This document shows, piece by piece, positions 14,810 to 23,364 of a stretch of DNA of 36,092 nucleotides (positions are counted from its first letter, which is position 1; the number at the start of each line of letters is the position of its first letter). Location: positions 1 through 36,092 of the forward strand of contig CAKSNH010000021.1 of the NCBI GenBank assembly GCA_934476075.1. The letters are read 5' to 3'. A program made the position numbers and the translations under genes. This DNA comes from an uncultured Clostridia bacterium. Its GTDB lineage: Bacteria; Bacillota; Clostridia; UBA1381. Under the pieces are notes generated by a model, which worked only from the letters and a program-made list of their open reading frames with translations, was not told the DNA's origin and did no database searches.

Positions 14810-15493
14810 ATGCCGCTTATTTATATAGTGGAGGACGATGAAAACATCGCGGAACTTATTTCCGCCGCACTTAGTGCAATATCGTATAAAACAAGCATAT
14901 ACGGCTGTGCGGACGATTTGTTCGCCGCATTGGAGCAAAAAATTCCCGATTTGATTTTGCTCGATATTATGCTGCCGCAAAAAAGCGGATTTGAGATAAT
15001 TACAGAACTTAAAGACAATTCAAGAACAATGAATATTCCGGTAATATTCCTGTCGGCAAAGGGTATGGAATTGGATAAGGTGCGTGGACTTGAATTGGGT
15101 GCGGAGGATTACATAACAAAACCGTTCGGAATTTTGGAATTGCAGGCAAGGGTGAAAACCGCAATCCGCCGTACCGAGGCATTGTCGGAACGTGTGAAAT
15201 ATTTTGATTTGGAGATTGACTTTGCCGCAAAAGAGGTATACAAGGACGAGCAGGAGATAAAGCTGACCTTTAAGGAATTTGAAGTGCTGGAATTTTTGTA
15301 TCGTCATGCCGGAAATGTTATCAGCCGTGAACAGCTTTTGGAGAATATCTGGGGATACGCATATGACGGCGACACCACACGCACGGTTGATATGCACATT
15401 CGTTCTCTGCGTCAGAAATTAGGGGATAATGCGGATAAACCAAAATATATCGAAACGGTGCGTGGATACGGATATAAATTGCGAAAAGGTTGA
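14810..15493 (+). CDS. phoP: PhoP/PhoB-type response regulator
   Basis: A 227-residue OmpR-family regulator. The receiver domain has acidic pair EDDE, phospho-acceptor Asp52 in LLDIMLPQKSG, Thr/Ser in LSAKG and Lys in TKPFG. The C-terminal winged helix includes LTFKEFEVLEFL and RTVDMHIRSLRQKLGD. The ATG at 14810 is chosen because GAGGTG lies upstream; an in-frame GTG overlaps it. Its place after phoU and before a PhoR-like kinase supports a phosphate-starvation role. The symbol is by context; phoB would be equally valid. Confidence 0.9.
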   Translation: MPLIYIVEDDENIAELISAALSAISYKTSIYGCADDLFAALEQKIPDLILLDIMLPQKSGFEIITELKDNSRTMNIPVIFLSAKGMELDKVRGLELGAEDYITKPFGILELQARVKTAIRRTEALSERVKYFDLEIDFAAKEVYKDEQEIKLTFKEFEVLEFLYRHAGNVISREQLLENIWGYAYDGDTTRTVDMHIRSLRQKLGDNADKPKYIETVRGYGYKLRKG

Positions 15494-15498
15494 TTGTT

Positions 15499-16863
15499 AT
15501 GAAAAGATATATTAAAACCACATATTTTATCAGCTTTCTGATAGTAACCGTAATATTAGTTACGGTTTCTTTTGCGTTGTTTACAAAGTCGCAGACGGAA
15601 ATTATACATAATAACTTATATACAACTTTGGAAAGCATTGCACAGCTGAATATACCAAGCGATACCGATTACAACGAGCTTGCTCAAAAAATAGGCTCTG
15701 TTGACGATAATCTGCGTGTGACCATAATACATAAGGACGGTTATATCCTCGGTGACAGCAATGCCGACTATACCGAAATGGAAAATCACCTGTCCAGACA
15801 GGAGATAGCGGAGGCACTGTCGGGAGGAGTGGGCGAAGATATACGAAAAAGCGAAACTTTGGGTATAAGGAATATGTATGAGGCACTGAAAATTAATGAT
15901 GATGTTATAATACGGCTTGCGTACAGAATATCCGGAGCGTATGACTATTTAAAAACCATGGCACCGGTAATAATCGGCTTGTGTATTATACTGCTTGTAG
16001 TAATTAATATTTTTGCAAAGCATTTTTCGGATAAACTGATTGCACCGCTTTATCACATAAATTCGCTTTTGGAGAATAAAGAGGACACCCAAACCGAACC
16101 GACATTTAATGACATAGACCCGATTATAACAAACATAAATTATCTTATAGAAAAGTTAAATTACGATTTTGCGGAAATACAAAAAACGCAGAAAATGCGT
16201 ACCGACTTTGTTGCGAACGTGTCGCATGAGTTGAAATCGCCGCTGACATCGGTAAAGGGATTTGCGGAGCTTTTGTATTCGGATATGGTATCGGACGACA
16301 AGAAGAAAGATTATCTTAAACGGATTATGAATGAGAGTGACAGACTGCTTGACATTATAAACGATATTTTATCATTGTCGCAGGTGGAGAACAAGAAGAA
16401 CGAGGACACGGAAGTCATTGATTTGCGTGAAATATGCAATGATGTGGTAAATACGCTTGAAACTCAGATAAAAGGGAAAAATATATCCACCACGATAACG
16501 GGGAACGGGAGCATCGTGGCAAACAAAAAAGAGATTTGGGAGCTTGTGTACAATCTTATCGACAATTCGGTGCGGTACGGCAACGAGGGCGGATATACCC
16601 GTATCGATATTTACAAAAAGGAAAATAATTATCTGCATTTTTCGGTGTCGGACAACGGTATCGGTATACCGAAAGAAAGTCTGCCGAGAATATTTGAACG
16701 TTTTTACAGAGTGGATAAGTCGCACAGCCGTAAAAGCGGCGGTACGGGCTTGGGTCTTGCGATAGTGAAAAATGTAGCCGCAAGATACAATGCCATTATT
16801 AACGTGAGCAGTGATGTGGGGCACGGCACATCGTTTGAGTTTGATTTCCCGAATGTGGGTTGA
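15499..16863 (+). CDS. phoR: PhoR-type sensor histidine kinase
   Basis: A 454-residue membrane kinase. TM1 is about 8-30, an extracytoplasmic domain follows to about 150, and TM2 is about 152-174. HisKA carries the phospho-acceptor His243 in VSHELKSPLTSVKGF. The ATPase domain shows the N box LIDNSVRYG, G1 DNGIGIP and G2 GGTGLGLAIVK. There is no obvious PAS domain between TM2 and HisKA, so it is shorter than Bacillus PhoR. The ATG at 15499 follows AAAAGG, with the start just after the regulator stop. Confidence 0.88.
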   Translation: MKRYIKTTYFISFLIVTVILVTVSFALFTKSQTEIIHNNLYTTLESIAQLNIPSDTDYNELAQKIGSVDDNLRVTIIHKDGYILGDSNADYTEMENHLSRQEIAEALSGGVGEDIRKSETLGIRNMYEALKINDDVIIRLAYRISGAYDYLKTMAPVIIGLCIILLVVINIFAKHFSDKLIAPLYHINSLLENKEDTQTEPTFNDIDPIITNINYLIEKLNYDFAEIQKTQKMRTDFVANVSHELKSPLTSVKGFAELLYSDMVSDDKKKDYLKRIMNESDRLLDIINDILSLSQVENKKNEDTEVIDLREICNDVVNTLETQIKGKNISTTITGNGSIVANKKEIWELVYNLIDNSVRYGNEGGYTRIDIYKKENNYLHFSVSDNGIGIPKESLPRIFERFYRVDKSHSRKSGGTGLGLAIVKNVAARYNAIINVSSDVGHGTSFEFDFPNVG

Positions 16864-16914
16864 TGGCAATAGTCTGCCGATAACAGTATTAAAGATTAAA
16901 TATTTTAAAAATAC

Positions 16915-16948
16915 GCTTCGATATTATAAATCGGAGCTGTTTTTTTTT
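16915..16948 (+). terminator. Terminator of the pst-pho run
   Basis: GCTTCGAT (16915-16922) and ATCGGAGC (16930-16937) form a stem followed by TGTTTTTTTTT. Confidence 0.8.
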
Positions 16949-17036
16949 CAAAATTGAAACTTTTTTAAGTTTTTTAAGATATATAAGTGTGTAAAGACTA
17001 AAAGCTTTTAACTTTGCAAAAGAAAGTAGGTTTAAA

Positions 17037-17576
17037 ATGGCAGATGAAGAAAAGCTACTGATGCGGCTCAAAAACAAAAAGCGAAATTCGATAGACGAAG
17101 CAATCACAGTCTATACACCATATTTAAGTACGGTTCTTTATAATATGGTCGGCAACAAACTTCCGAAAGAGGACATCGAGGAAATTGTATCCGATGTATT
17201 TGTTACACTTTGGAAAAATGCAGAATACATAGATTTAACAAAAGGTACAATACGTTCGTATATTGCCGCTGTCGCCCGTAATTTTGCATTAAAAAGGCTA
17301 AATAAGAAAACAGATTATACTTGCCTTGACGATATTGAAATTCCGGACAAAGCGTTGGCGGACGAAGCAAACTCAGCAGACAGTGCTGTTTGGGACGCTG
17401 TTATGAGTTTGGGCGAGCCGGATAATGAAATATTTGTGAGATACTATAAATTTGATGAAAAGCTCAAAGATATTTCAAAGGCAACGGGGATTAACATATC
17501 TACCATAAAGACAAAACTTTCGAGAGGTAAACGTAAACTAAAAGGGATTTTATCAAATGCGGAGGAAATGCTATGA
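17037..17576 (+). CDS. ECF-type RNA polymerase sigma factor
   Basis: A 179-residue sigma-70 family protein with region 2 and region 4 only. Region 2 includes DIEEIVSDVFVTLWKN; region 4 includes ISKATGINISTIKTKLSRGKRK, given as residues about 146-167, a helix-turn-helix. Its stop overlaps the next gene by four bases, which is typical for a sigma/anti-sigma pair. No regulon can be assigned. The upstream TTGAAAC at about 16953 could be an autoregulatory -35, but this is weak. Confidence 0.85.
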   Translation: MADEEKLLMRLKNKKRNSIDEAITVYTPYLSTVLYNMVGNKLPKEDIEEIVSDVFVTLWKNAEYIDLTKGTIRSYIAAVARNFALKRLNKKTDYTCLDDIEIPDKALADEANSADSAVWDAVMSLGEPDNEIFVRYYKFDEKLKDISKATGINISTIKTKLSRGKRKLKGILSNAEEML

Positions 17577-18358
17577 ATAAGAAAAATAATTTGTTTGAAG
17601 AATTGAATATTGATAAAAGTGACGGGGATTTTTGCAGTCCGCTCGATATTGACATTCAGACTATCAAACAAAATGTCAATGCTAAACTCAATTCCGCATA
17701 TACAGAAAGGACGACTGTCACTATGAAATCAAAAAAGAAAATATCAATTATTGCCATTGCGGCAGCTATGGCTTTGGGTATAACGGTTTTTGCCGCAAAC
17801 GGAATTGTATCAACCTGGTTCAGCTCATCATCGGGCATTCCCGATTACAAATCACTTCCGACGTCACAGCAGGTTACGAAGGATATAGGCTACGCTCCTG
17901 TTTTAATCGACAGCTTTAAAAACGGCTATGTTTTTAATAACGGCTGTGTTGTAAATAACAATCTGGCAGATGAAAACGGTAATTCGGTTGAAAAATTCAA
18001 GTCTGTATCTTTTGATTATGAAAAGGACGGCGATAAAGTAATTTTTACACAGGATAAGTTTAATTCTCAAATGGCATTAGAGGGTAATATTATTAAAACT
18101 GTAAACAGCACCGATATTTACTATTACAGTTATGTGAATAAAACTGTTCCGGCTGACTATAAAATGACCGATGAGGATAAAAGAGCCGAGGCGAATGGCG
18201 AAATTATTTTCAGCTATGGTTCTGTTGACGTCCAAATTAAAAATGTGCAGAGCGTTACTTGGGTAAAAGACGGAATACAGTATCAGCTGTTGCAGATTGA
18301 CGGCAAACTTACGGCAGATGAACTTGTGAAAATGGCGGAAGAAATTTTGAATAAGTAA
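17573..18358 (+). CDS. Probable membrane-anchored anti-sigma factor
   Basis: A 261-residue protein with a short cytoplasmic N-terminal part (about 1-50), one membrane segment (about 54-73) after a Lys cluster, and an extracytoplasmic domain of about 185 residues. The C-terminal domain has a repeated beta-type pattern and ends in DGKLTADELVKMAEEI, similar to DUF4367-like domains in clostridial anti-sigma proteins. There is no zinc-binding HxxxCxxC motif. The role is inferred mainly from the four-base overlap with the sigma gene and the topology. Confidence 0.6.
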   Translation: MNKKNNLFEELNIDKSDGDFCSPLDIDIQTIKQNVNAKLNSAYTERTTVTMKSKKKISIIAIAAAMALGITVFAANGIVSTWFSSSSGIPDYKSLPTSQQVTKDIGYAPVLIDSFKNGYVFNNGCVVNNNLADENGNSVEKFKSVSFDYEKDGDKVIFTQDKFNSQMALEGNIIKTVNSTDIYYYSYVNKTVPADYKMTDEDKRAEANGEIIFSYGSVDVQIKNVQSVTWVKDGIQYQLLQIDGKLTADELVKMAEEILNK

Positions 18359-18368
18359 TTCGATAACG

Positions 18369-18404
18369 GCGGTGAAGCATATAAGTATGTTTCACCGCTT
18401 TAAT
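18369..18404 (+). terminator. Terminator after the sigma/anti-sigma pair
   Basis: GCGGTGAA (18369-18376) pairs with TTCACCGC (18391-18398), extended inward by CATA/TATG, followed by a T-rich tail. Confidence 0.75.
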
Positions 18405-18460
18405 TATTTTGAGATGGAATATACCCTACAATAAAAATTTTATTTTATTCTAAAAAACTA

Positions 18461-18489
18461 TTGACGAACAGAAAAGCAGAGTATATAAT
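18461..18489 (+). promoter_or_regulatory. Promoter of trpEG
   Basis: TTGACG (18461-18466), 17-base spacer, TATAAT (18484-18489). The predicted start is about 18496, at the first (G/U)AG triplet. Confidence 0.85.
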
Positions 18490-18494
18490 AAATA

Positions 18495-18556
18495 TAGTTT
18501 AGATTAGTTTTAGTTGAGTTTTGAAGAGATGAGAATAGCTGAGCATGGCAGTATAG
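18495..18556 (+). promoter_or_regulatory. TRAP-like binding array of (G/U)AG triplets
   Basis: TAG or GAG triplets begin at 18495, 18500, 18505, 18511, 18516, 18526, 18531, 18536 and 18541, with two- or three-base spacers and one degenerate unit (TTG at 18521). Further NAG triplets start at 18549 and 18554. This matches the binding site of the trp RNA-binding attenuation protein, where about eleven such triplets wrap round the protein ring. The array sits between the promoter and trpE, exactly where TRAP acts in Bacillus. The gene for TRAP (mtrB) is not in the window. Confidence 0.75.
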
Positions 18557-18567
18557 TCTGCTTTTTT
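18548..18567 (+). terminator. Attenuator terminator in the trp leader
   Basis: GCAG (18548-18551) pairs with CTGC (18558-18561) around a six-base loop, followed by six T. The stem is short, so it may depend on upstream TRAP binding to compete with other folds. Confidence 0.5.
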
Positions 18568-18585
18568 GTCAATATGTATATTTTC

Positions 18586-18616
18586 GTCTTCTTCGCATTT
18601 GAAGGAGGCTTTTTTT
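18586..18616 (+). promoter_or_regulatory. Hairpin that buries the trpE ribosome site
   Basis: GTCTTCTTC (18586-18594) pairs with GAAGGAGGC (18601-18609), which contains the AGGAGG of trpE. Seven T (18610-18616) separate the hairpin from the ATG at 18617. It can act as an SD-sequestering helix and also looks like an intrinsic terminator. Confidence 0.6.
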
Positions 18617-20086
18617 ATGTTTTATCCGAATTTAGAGGAAACTGTTGAATTGGCGAAGAATTACAACATCATTCCCATTACGGCGGAATATTATGCCGAT
18701 ACCGACACACCAATCCGTATTTTTAAGCAGCTCGAAACCGAAAAAGCGTGTTTCCTATTGGAAAGTATCGGTGTCAACGAAACCACCGCACGTTATTCTT
18801 TCATCGGAAGAAACCCGTTTCTGACTTTCAAAAGTACAGGCGACAATATCACAATTACCGAAAACGGTACAACCAAAAATTATATCGGCAAGCCTATGGC
18901 GGAATTTGAAAAAACGGTAAACCGCTACAAATCGCCTAATCTTGAAGGTATTCCGTCATTCAAGGGCGGTGCGGTAGGACACTTCTCATATGATATTATC
19001 CGCCAATATGAACAGCTGCCCGACTCTACCGAGGACGATTTGAAAATCCCCGATATGTATTTTATGTTCACGGACGAGATTGTCGCATTCGACCGCAAGC
19101 GTCAGAAAATAGTTATCATGGTAAATCTTCATTCGGACGGCGATATTGAAAAAAGGTATGCACAGGCGGCGGAAAGAATTAAGCAAATCAAGGCTGAAAT
19201 TGATAAAATTAAGACCGAAACAGCCGAAAAGGTTAAGCCGTTTGTCGGCGAGGTTGAGTCGAACGTATCAAAAGAGGATTTTTGCAAAAATGTCGAAAAG
19301 GCAAAAGAATATATCAAAAACGGCGACATATTCCAAGTGGTATTATCGCAGAGGTTTGCGGTTAAAACAAACGCAGACCCGTTTGATACATACCGGGCAC
19401 TCCGCCTTATCAATCCGTCACCGTATATGTACTATTTGAAGTTTGACGAATATCAGCTTGCCGGTGCGTCACCGGAAATGCTTGTGCGTGTGGAAAACGG
19501 TATTGTGCAGACAGGTCCAATCGCCGGAACTCGTCCGAGAGGCAAAACTCCGGCTGAGGATATTGCTCTTGAAAAGGAACTGCTTGCAGACCAAAAGGAA
19601 TGTGCGGAACACACAATGCTTGTCGATTTGGGCAGAAACGATATAGGTAAGGTAAGCGAGTTCGGCAGTGTGAAGGTTACAAGATTTATGCACGTTGAAA
19701 GATTTTCTCACGTTATGCACATAAACAGTGACGTTGAAGGCAAATTGCGTAAGGATAAAACGGTTTTTGACGCATTGGGAGCAACTCTGCCGGCCGGTAC
19801 ATTGTCGGGTGCACCGAAAATCCGTGCCATGGAAATTATCGATGAGCTTGAAACAACAAAACGCAGCACATACGGCGGTGCAATCGGATATGTCAGCTTT
19901 GACGGCAGTTTTGACAGCTGTATAACTATAAGAACGGCATTATTTAAGGATAATTGTGCTTATATACAAGCCGGCGGCGGTATTGTTTACGATTCTGTGC
20001 CCGAAACGGAATATCAGGAATCGGTGAACAAAGCCGGTGCGGTGGTAAGAGCAATTAAGGAAAGTGCCAACATAAACAATTTATAG
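18617..20086 (+). CDS. trpE: Anthranilate synthase component I
   Basis: A 489-residue enzyme that converts chorismate to anthranilate using ammonia from TrpG. The feedback-site motif LLES is near the N-terminus. The chorismate-binding domain contains DIFQVVLSQRF, SPEMLVR, GPIAGTRPRG, HTMLVDLGRND and SGAPKIRAMEIIDELE, and the Tyr/Gly-rich YGGAIGY and QAGGGIVYDSVPE. The ATG at 18617 follows AAGGAGG; an ATG in frame at 18566 lies in the leader and is rejected. It is cotranscribed with trpG 12 bases later. Confidence 0.95.
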   Translation: MFYPNLEETVELAKNYNIIPITAEYYADTDTPIRIFKQLETEKACFLLESIGVNETTARYSFIGRNPFLTFKSTGDNITITENGTTKNYIGKPMAEFEKTVNRYKSPNLEGIPSFKGGAVGHFSYDIIRQYEQLPDSTEDDLKIPDMYFMFTDEIVAFDRKRQKIVIMVNLHSDGDIEKRYAQAAERIKQIKAEIDKIKTETAEKVKPFVGEVESNVSKEDFCKNVEKAKEYIKNGDIFQVVLSQRFAVKTNADPFDTYRALRLINPSPYMYYLKFDEYQLAGASPEMLVRVENGIVQTGPIAGTRPRGKTPAEDIALEKELLADQKECAEHTMLVDLGRNDIGKVSEFGSVKVTRFMHVERFSHVMHINSDVEGKLRKDKTVFDALGATLPAGTLSGAPKIRAMEIIDELETTKRSTYGGAIGYVSFDGSFDSCITIRTALFKDNCAYIQAGGGIVYDSVPETEYQESVNKAGAVVRAIKESANINNL

Positions 20087-20098
20087 GAGGGCGTCAAA

Positions 20099-20665
20099 AT
20101 GATTATTATGATTGATAACTACGATTCGTTTACATATAATTTATATCAGTATATCGGCAGTATAAATCCCGATATTGAAGTGTACAGAAACGATAAAATC
20201 ACAGTCGAGGAAGTACTTGCAAAAAATCCGTCGCATATTATAATTTCACCAGGGCCGAAATATCCGAAAGATGCCGGAATTTGCATAGACCTTATAAAAA
20301 ATGCAGGTGACATTCCGATACTCGGCGTATGTTTGGGACATCAGTCAATCGGCGAGGCATTCGGCGGAAAGATTGTCCACGCACCGAGAATTATGCACGG
20401 CAAACAGGATATATTGGAGATTGACGGCGAGTCAAAAATATTCGGCGGTATAGACGGCGAAATAGCTGTCGGACGTTATCATTCGCTTGTTATAGACAAT
20501 AGCAGTGTACCCGAATGTTTAACCGTCACGGCGAGAACCTCGGACGGCTGTATCATGGCGGTGGAGCACAAGCAAAGACCTATTTTCGGAATACAGTTCC
20601 ACCCCGAATCCGTACTTACTCCGACAGGTATGCAGATGATAGAGAATTTTTTGAATATTGCATAA
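20099..20665 (+). CDS. trpG: Anthranilate synthase component II (glutamine amidotransferase)
   Basis: A 188-residue class I amidotransferase. The nucleophile is Cys78 in GVCLGHQSIGEAFGG, with the His-x-Glu pair in FHPESVLTP. The N-terminal IDNYDSFTYNL is typical. TrpG can be shared with folate synthesis (as PabA) in some Bacillota. A terminator directly follows, so the operon holds only trpE and trpG; trpDCFBA must lie elsewhere. Confidence 0.94.
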   Translation: MIIMIDNYDSFTYNLYQYIGSINPDIEVYRNDKITVEEVLAKNPSHIIISPGPKYPKDAGICIDLIKNAGDIPILGVCLGHQSIGEAFGGKIVHAPRIMHGKQDILEIDGESKIFGGIDGEIAVGRYHSLVIDNSSVPECLTVTARTSDGCIMAVEHKQRPIFGIQFHPESVLTPTGMQMIENFLNIA

Positions 20666-20670
20666 ACAGC

Positions 20671-20699
20671 AAAATCACACCCGTATCGGGTGTGATTTT
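20671..20699. terminator. Bidirectional terminator between trpG and the recombinase
   Basis: AAAATCACACCCG and CGGGTGTGATTTT form a 13-bp stem with loop TAT. A/T flanks on both sides let it serve the convergent trpG and recombinase genes; the recombinase stop codon overlaps it. Confidence 0.85.
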
Positions 20700-22227
20700 A
20701 TATATTCCATATAAATCTGAGTTCTGTTTTATTATCATCGACACATTTCCCGAAAATTATTTTTTCTATCAAACTGTTTATCACTGCTTTTTCTATATTT
20801 GTGCTGTCCAATATATTCTGTACCGACTGTGCATTGTCCGAAATATCCCTAAGTTCCTTTTCCACGCTTTTGATATTGTTTTCAATAACCTCATTCTTCT
20901 CCTCAAACTCGCTTTTATACCGCAAATATTCACTTTCGGTTATAATTCCGCCGCACTTATCAACGTATAAATTCCGCTTGGCGGTATCATATTTCCGATA
21001 TTCGCTTTTTAATTCGGTTATCCTCTTTTCAAGCGTTATTTTCCGTATGTTATCCCCGCCAAACACGGACTTATTCTCCTTTACAAATTCAATAATCGTA
21101 TTCCTTATAAATTCATAATTCATACTGTCCAGTACAAAATCAAGCCTAATATTCGGTGTCCGACATTCGCTTTCCGTAACGGTATATTTTTCTCTGCACC
21201 TAAGATATAAATATCTCCTGTTATAATTTTTCTGCATACAGCTGCCGCACTGTCCGCAGTATACCAATCCGCTCAGCAAATGTACTTTACCCGTTCCGTC
21301 AGCTTTCCGCTTCTTGCCCATATTAATCTGCACCTGTTCAAAATCCGATTTGCTTATTATCGCCTCGTGCGTATTCTCGGCAATAATCCATTCCCCTGTA
21401 CCGACTTTGTGTATTTTCTTATGCTTATAGCTCACCTTTTCGGTTTTGTGCTGTGCTATGCAGCCCGTATACTCAATGTTATGCAAAATATCGTTTATCG
21501 TGCTCGCACTCCATTTTCCGCTGTCATTTTCACTGTACATTTTAACCGTCCGCAATCCGTCCTTCTCCTGCTGCTTGCGTGGATTGGGGATATTCATATC
21601 ATTGAGCATACGGCAAATCTTAACCGCACCAAAGCCATGTATACTCCAATCAAATATCATTCTTACCACATCGGCGGTTTCCTCATTTATAATAAGCCTG
21701 CTGCGGTTTCGTGCGTCCTTTTTATACCCGTACGGAGCAAATGAACCGATATATTCTCCCCTCTGCATTTTATTTTTCAGCACACTCTTAACATTCTCGG
21801 ACAAATCTTCAAGATACCATTCATTAATCAGGCTGTTAATCTGCCTTGCTTTTTTATTACCCTTTACCGCACTGTCCGCATTGTCCACCAAGCCGATAAA
21901 ACGTATCCCCTTTTCAACAAACAAGCCGTGGATATACTTTTCCACCACCTCCGCATTACGGCTAAACCTCGACTGCGACTTGCACAATACGATATTAAAC
22001 TTTCCCCTTTCCGCATCGGCAATCATCTGCAAAAATGCCGGACGCTCATTCTCCGCTCCGCTGTATGCCGCACTTATTCCGTCATCAACATAGATATTGT
22101 ATATTTCATAATTCATCTTTTCGGCGTATGCCGTAAGCAGATTTTTTTGATTTTGTATGCTCTCGCTTTCGTTTCTCTCCGCTACATCTTCTTTTGACAA
22201 ACGGCAGTAAACAGCAATTCTATCCAT
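20698..22227 (-). CDS. Large serine recombinase
   Basis: A 509-residue site-specific recombinase. The resolvase catalytic domain (about 1-150) has nucleophile Ser11 in YCRLSKED and the arginine-containing block SQSRFSR. The Recombinase domain (about 165-290) includes APYGYKKD. A zinc ribbon follows, with CGQCGSC and later C-x(n)-C ligands, and then a long coiled coil (about 390-470). All parts expected for activity are present. It stands alone with a small ORF upstream and no other phage or ICE genes, so it may be a residual or minimal element. It starts one base after the small ORF stop, with GGAGG as its ribosome site. Confidence 0.93.
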   Translation of the reverse strand: MDRIAVYCRLSKEDVAERNESESIQNQKNLLTAYAEKMNYEIYNIYVDDGISAAYSGAENERPAFLQMIADAERGKFNIVLCKSQSRFSRNAEVVEKYIHGLFVEKGIRFIGLVDNADSAVKGNKKARQINSLINEWYLEDLSENVKSVLKNKMQRGEYIGSFAPYGYKKDARNRSRLIINEETADVVRMIFDWSIHGFGAVKICRMLNDMNIPNPRKQQEKDGLRTVKMYSENDSGKWSASTINDILHNIEYTGCIAQHKTEKVSYKHKKIHKVGTGEWIIAENTHEAIISKSDFEQVQINMGKKRKADGTGKVHLLSGLVYCGQCGSCMQKNYNRRYLYLRCREKYTVTESECRTPNIRLDFVLDSMNYEFIRNTIIEFVKENKSVFGGDNIRKITLEKRITELKSEYRKYDTAKRNLYVDKCGGIITESEYLRYKSEFEEKNEVIENNIKSVEKELRDISDNAQSVQNILDSTNIEKAVINSLIEKIIFGKCVDDNKTELRFIWNI

Positions 22228-22228
22228 A

Positions 22229-22357
22229 CTACCTCCGTAAAGTTGAGTTTATAGCATCATAAATCTTATTCTTTATATTCTCTTTAAATTGCTTATCGTT
22301 GATGTCGATATTGTTTCCGTTTTTGTCGGTGTGGATAATCTTCGTTTCATATTTCAT
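22229..22357 (-). CDS. 42-residue leader ORF of the recombinase gene
   Basis: A small, Lys/Asn/Ile-rich protein too short for usual gene lists, beginning MKYETKIIHTDKNG. Start ATG 22357 lies seven T after GAGGTGC; the stop is one base before the recombinase ATG, so the pair is translationally coupled. The product is not recognised. The coupling and clean ribosome site suggest it is real. Confidence 0.6.
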   Translation of the reverse strand: MKYETKIIHTDKNGNNIDINDKQFKENIKNKIYDAINSTLRR

Positions 22358-22393
22358 AAAAAAAGCACCTCGGTTCATTGTATGCCAAGGTGC
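22358..22393 (-). terminator. Terminator of the AEC transporter gene, overlapping the next ribosome site
   Basis: GCACCTTGG (22393-22385) pairs with CCGAGGTGC (22373-22365) over nine pairs, followed by seven T (22364-22358) and then directly the ATG of the leader ORF. The GAGGTG ribosome site is therefore inside the terminator stem. Confidence 0.8.
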
Positions 22394-22403
22394 AAGTCTA
22401 AAA

Positions 22404-23342
22404 TTACATAAGACACATTTGTTTTAATATGAATACCCATATGAACATGGTGAAAATCGAAAGCGTTGTGTCGAACACCACAAGCTGACCTGCCAAATCC
22501 GCATCGGCGTCCATCTGCTGTGCCATTGTAAAGGACGATACCGCCGTCGGTGACGCAAACATGGATAGTAAAATCGCAAGTTCTATATTTCTAAAACCCA
22601 GTGCCACCGCTGCCATTATGCCGAAAAACGGGCCGATAACCAATTTCCCCGACACACCGACTATAATGTATTTAAGATTTTTTGTGACCGTTTTGAAATT
22701 CATCGACGCACCCAGTATTATAAGTGCGAGCGGAGTTGCAATCTTTGATATATCCGATATTGTTTCCTCGATAACGTGCGGAAAGCGTATCCCCGATGCC
22801 AAGGTAAGCAAACCTATAACCGAGCCGAGTATAAGCGGATTTGTCGCAATTCCTTTTAATATTTTCTTTGCATTTATTTTGCTTGAACGAAAAACTTCGA
22901 GTGCAACCACAGAAAATACATTGTAAATAGGCACTATAACCGCAATCATCAATGATGTTGCACCCATAGCCTCCTGTCCGTACAATTTCAAAACCACCGG
23001 CAGACCGAACAGTATAAAATTGCTCCGGAATATGCCCTGTATCATAACTCCACGCTTTTTGTTATCCTTTTCCAATATGCACGTTAAAATAAATACCACC
23101 GTGTATATTGTCAGCGTTGCCGCCGCCCCGAAAATCATCATTTTAGGATAAAGTGCCGACTTTATATCCGTATTATATATATTGTTAAACAGCAAAATCG
23201 GCAGAAACACACGAAAAGTTACATTATTGAATTTTTTTAAACTCGCATCGTCTGCAAGACCTACCCTTTTAATCATATATCCCAATGCCATCATAAAAAA
23301 TATCGGCAGTACGACATTGAACGAAAGTACCAGATTATCCAT
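22404..23342 (-). CDS. AEC-family (auxin efflux carrier-like) transporter
   Basis: A 312-residue membrane protein with about ten hydrophobic segments. The N-terminal LPIFFMMALGYMIKRVG, conserved ILLFNNIY, and late PLALIILGASM and FASPTAVSSFTMAQQM are typical of AEC permeases. Members export or import carboxylates and other organic anions. Its position after leuA suggests a link with branched-chain keto or isopropylmalate-type acids, but this is inference. AAGGAGC precedes the ATG. Confidence 0.88.
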   Translation of the reverse strand: MDNLVLSFNVVLPIFFMMALGYMIKRVGLADDASLKKFNNVTFRVFLPILLFNNIYNTDIKSALYPKMMIFGAAATLTIYTVVFILTCILEKDNKKRGVMIQGIFRSNFILFGLPVVLKLYGQEAMGATSLMIAVIVPIYNVFSVVALEVFRSSKINAKKILKGIATNPLILGSVIGLLTLASGIRFPHVIEETISDISKIATPLALIILGASMNFKTVTKNLKYIIVGVSGKLVIGPFFGIMAAVALGFRNIELAILLSMFASPTAVSSFTMAQQMDADADLAGQLVVFDTTLSIFTMFIWVFILKQMCLM

Positions 23343-23364
23343 ATACGCTCCTTATAAACAACAA

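Noticed and set aside
21446..22093. 215-codon plus-strand ORF
   Set aside because: It is the antisense shadow of the serine recombinase and shows no family features.
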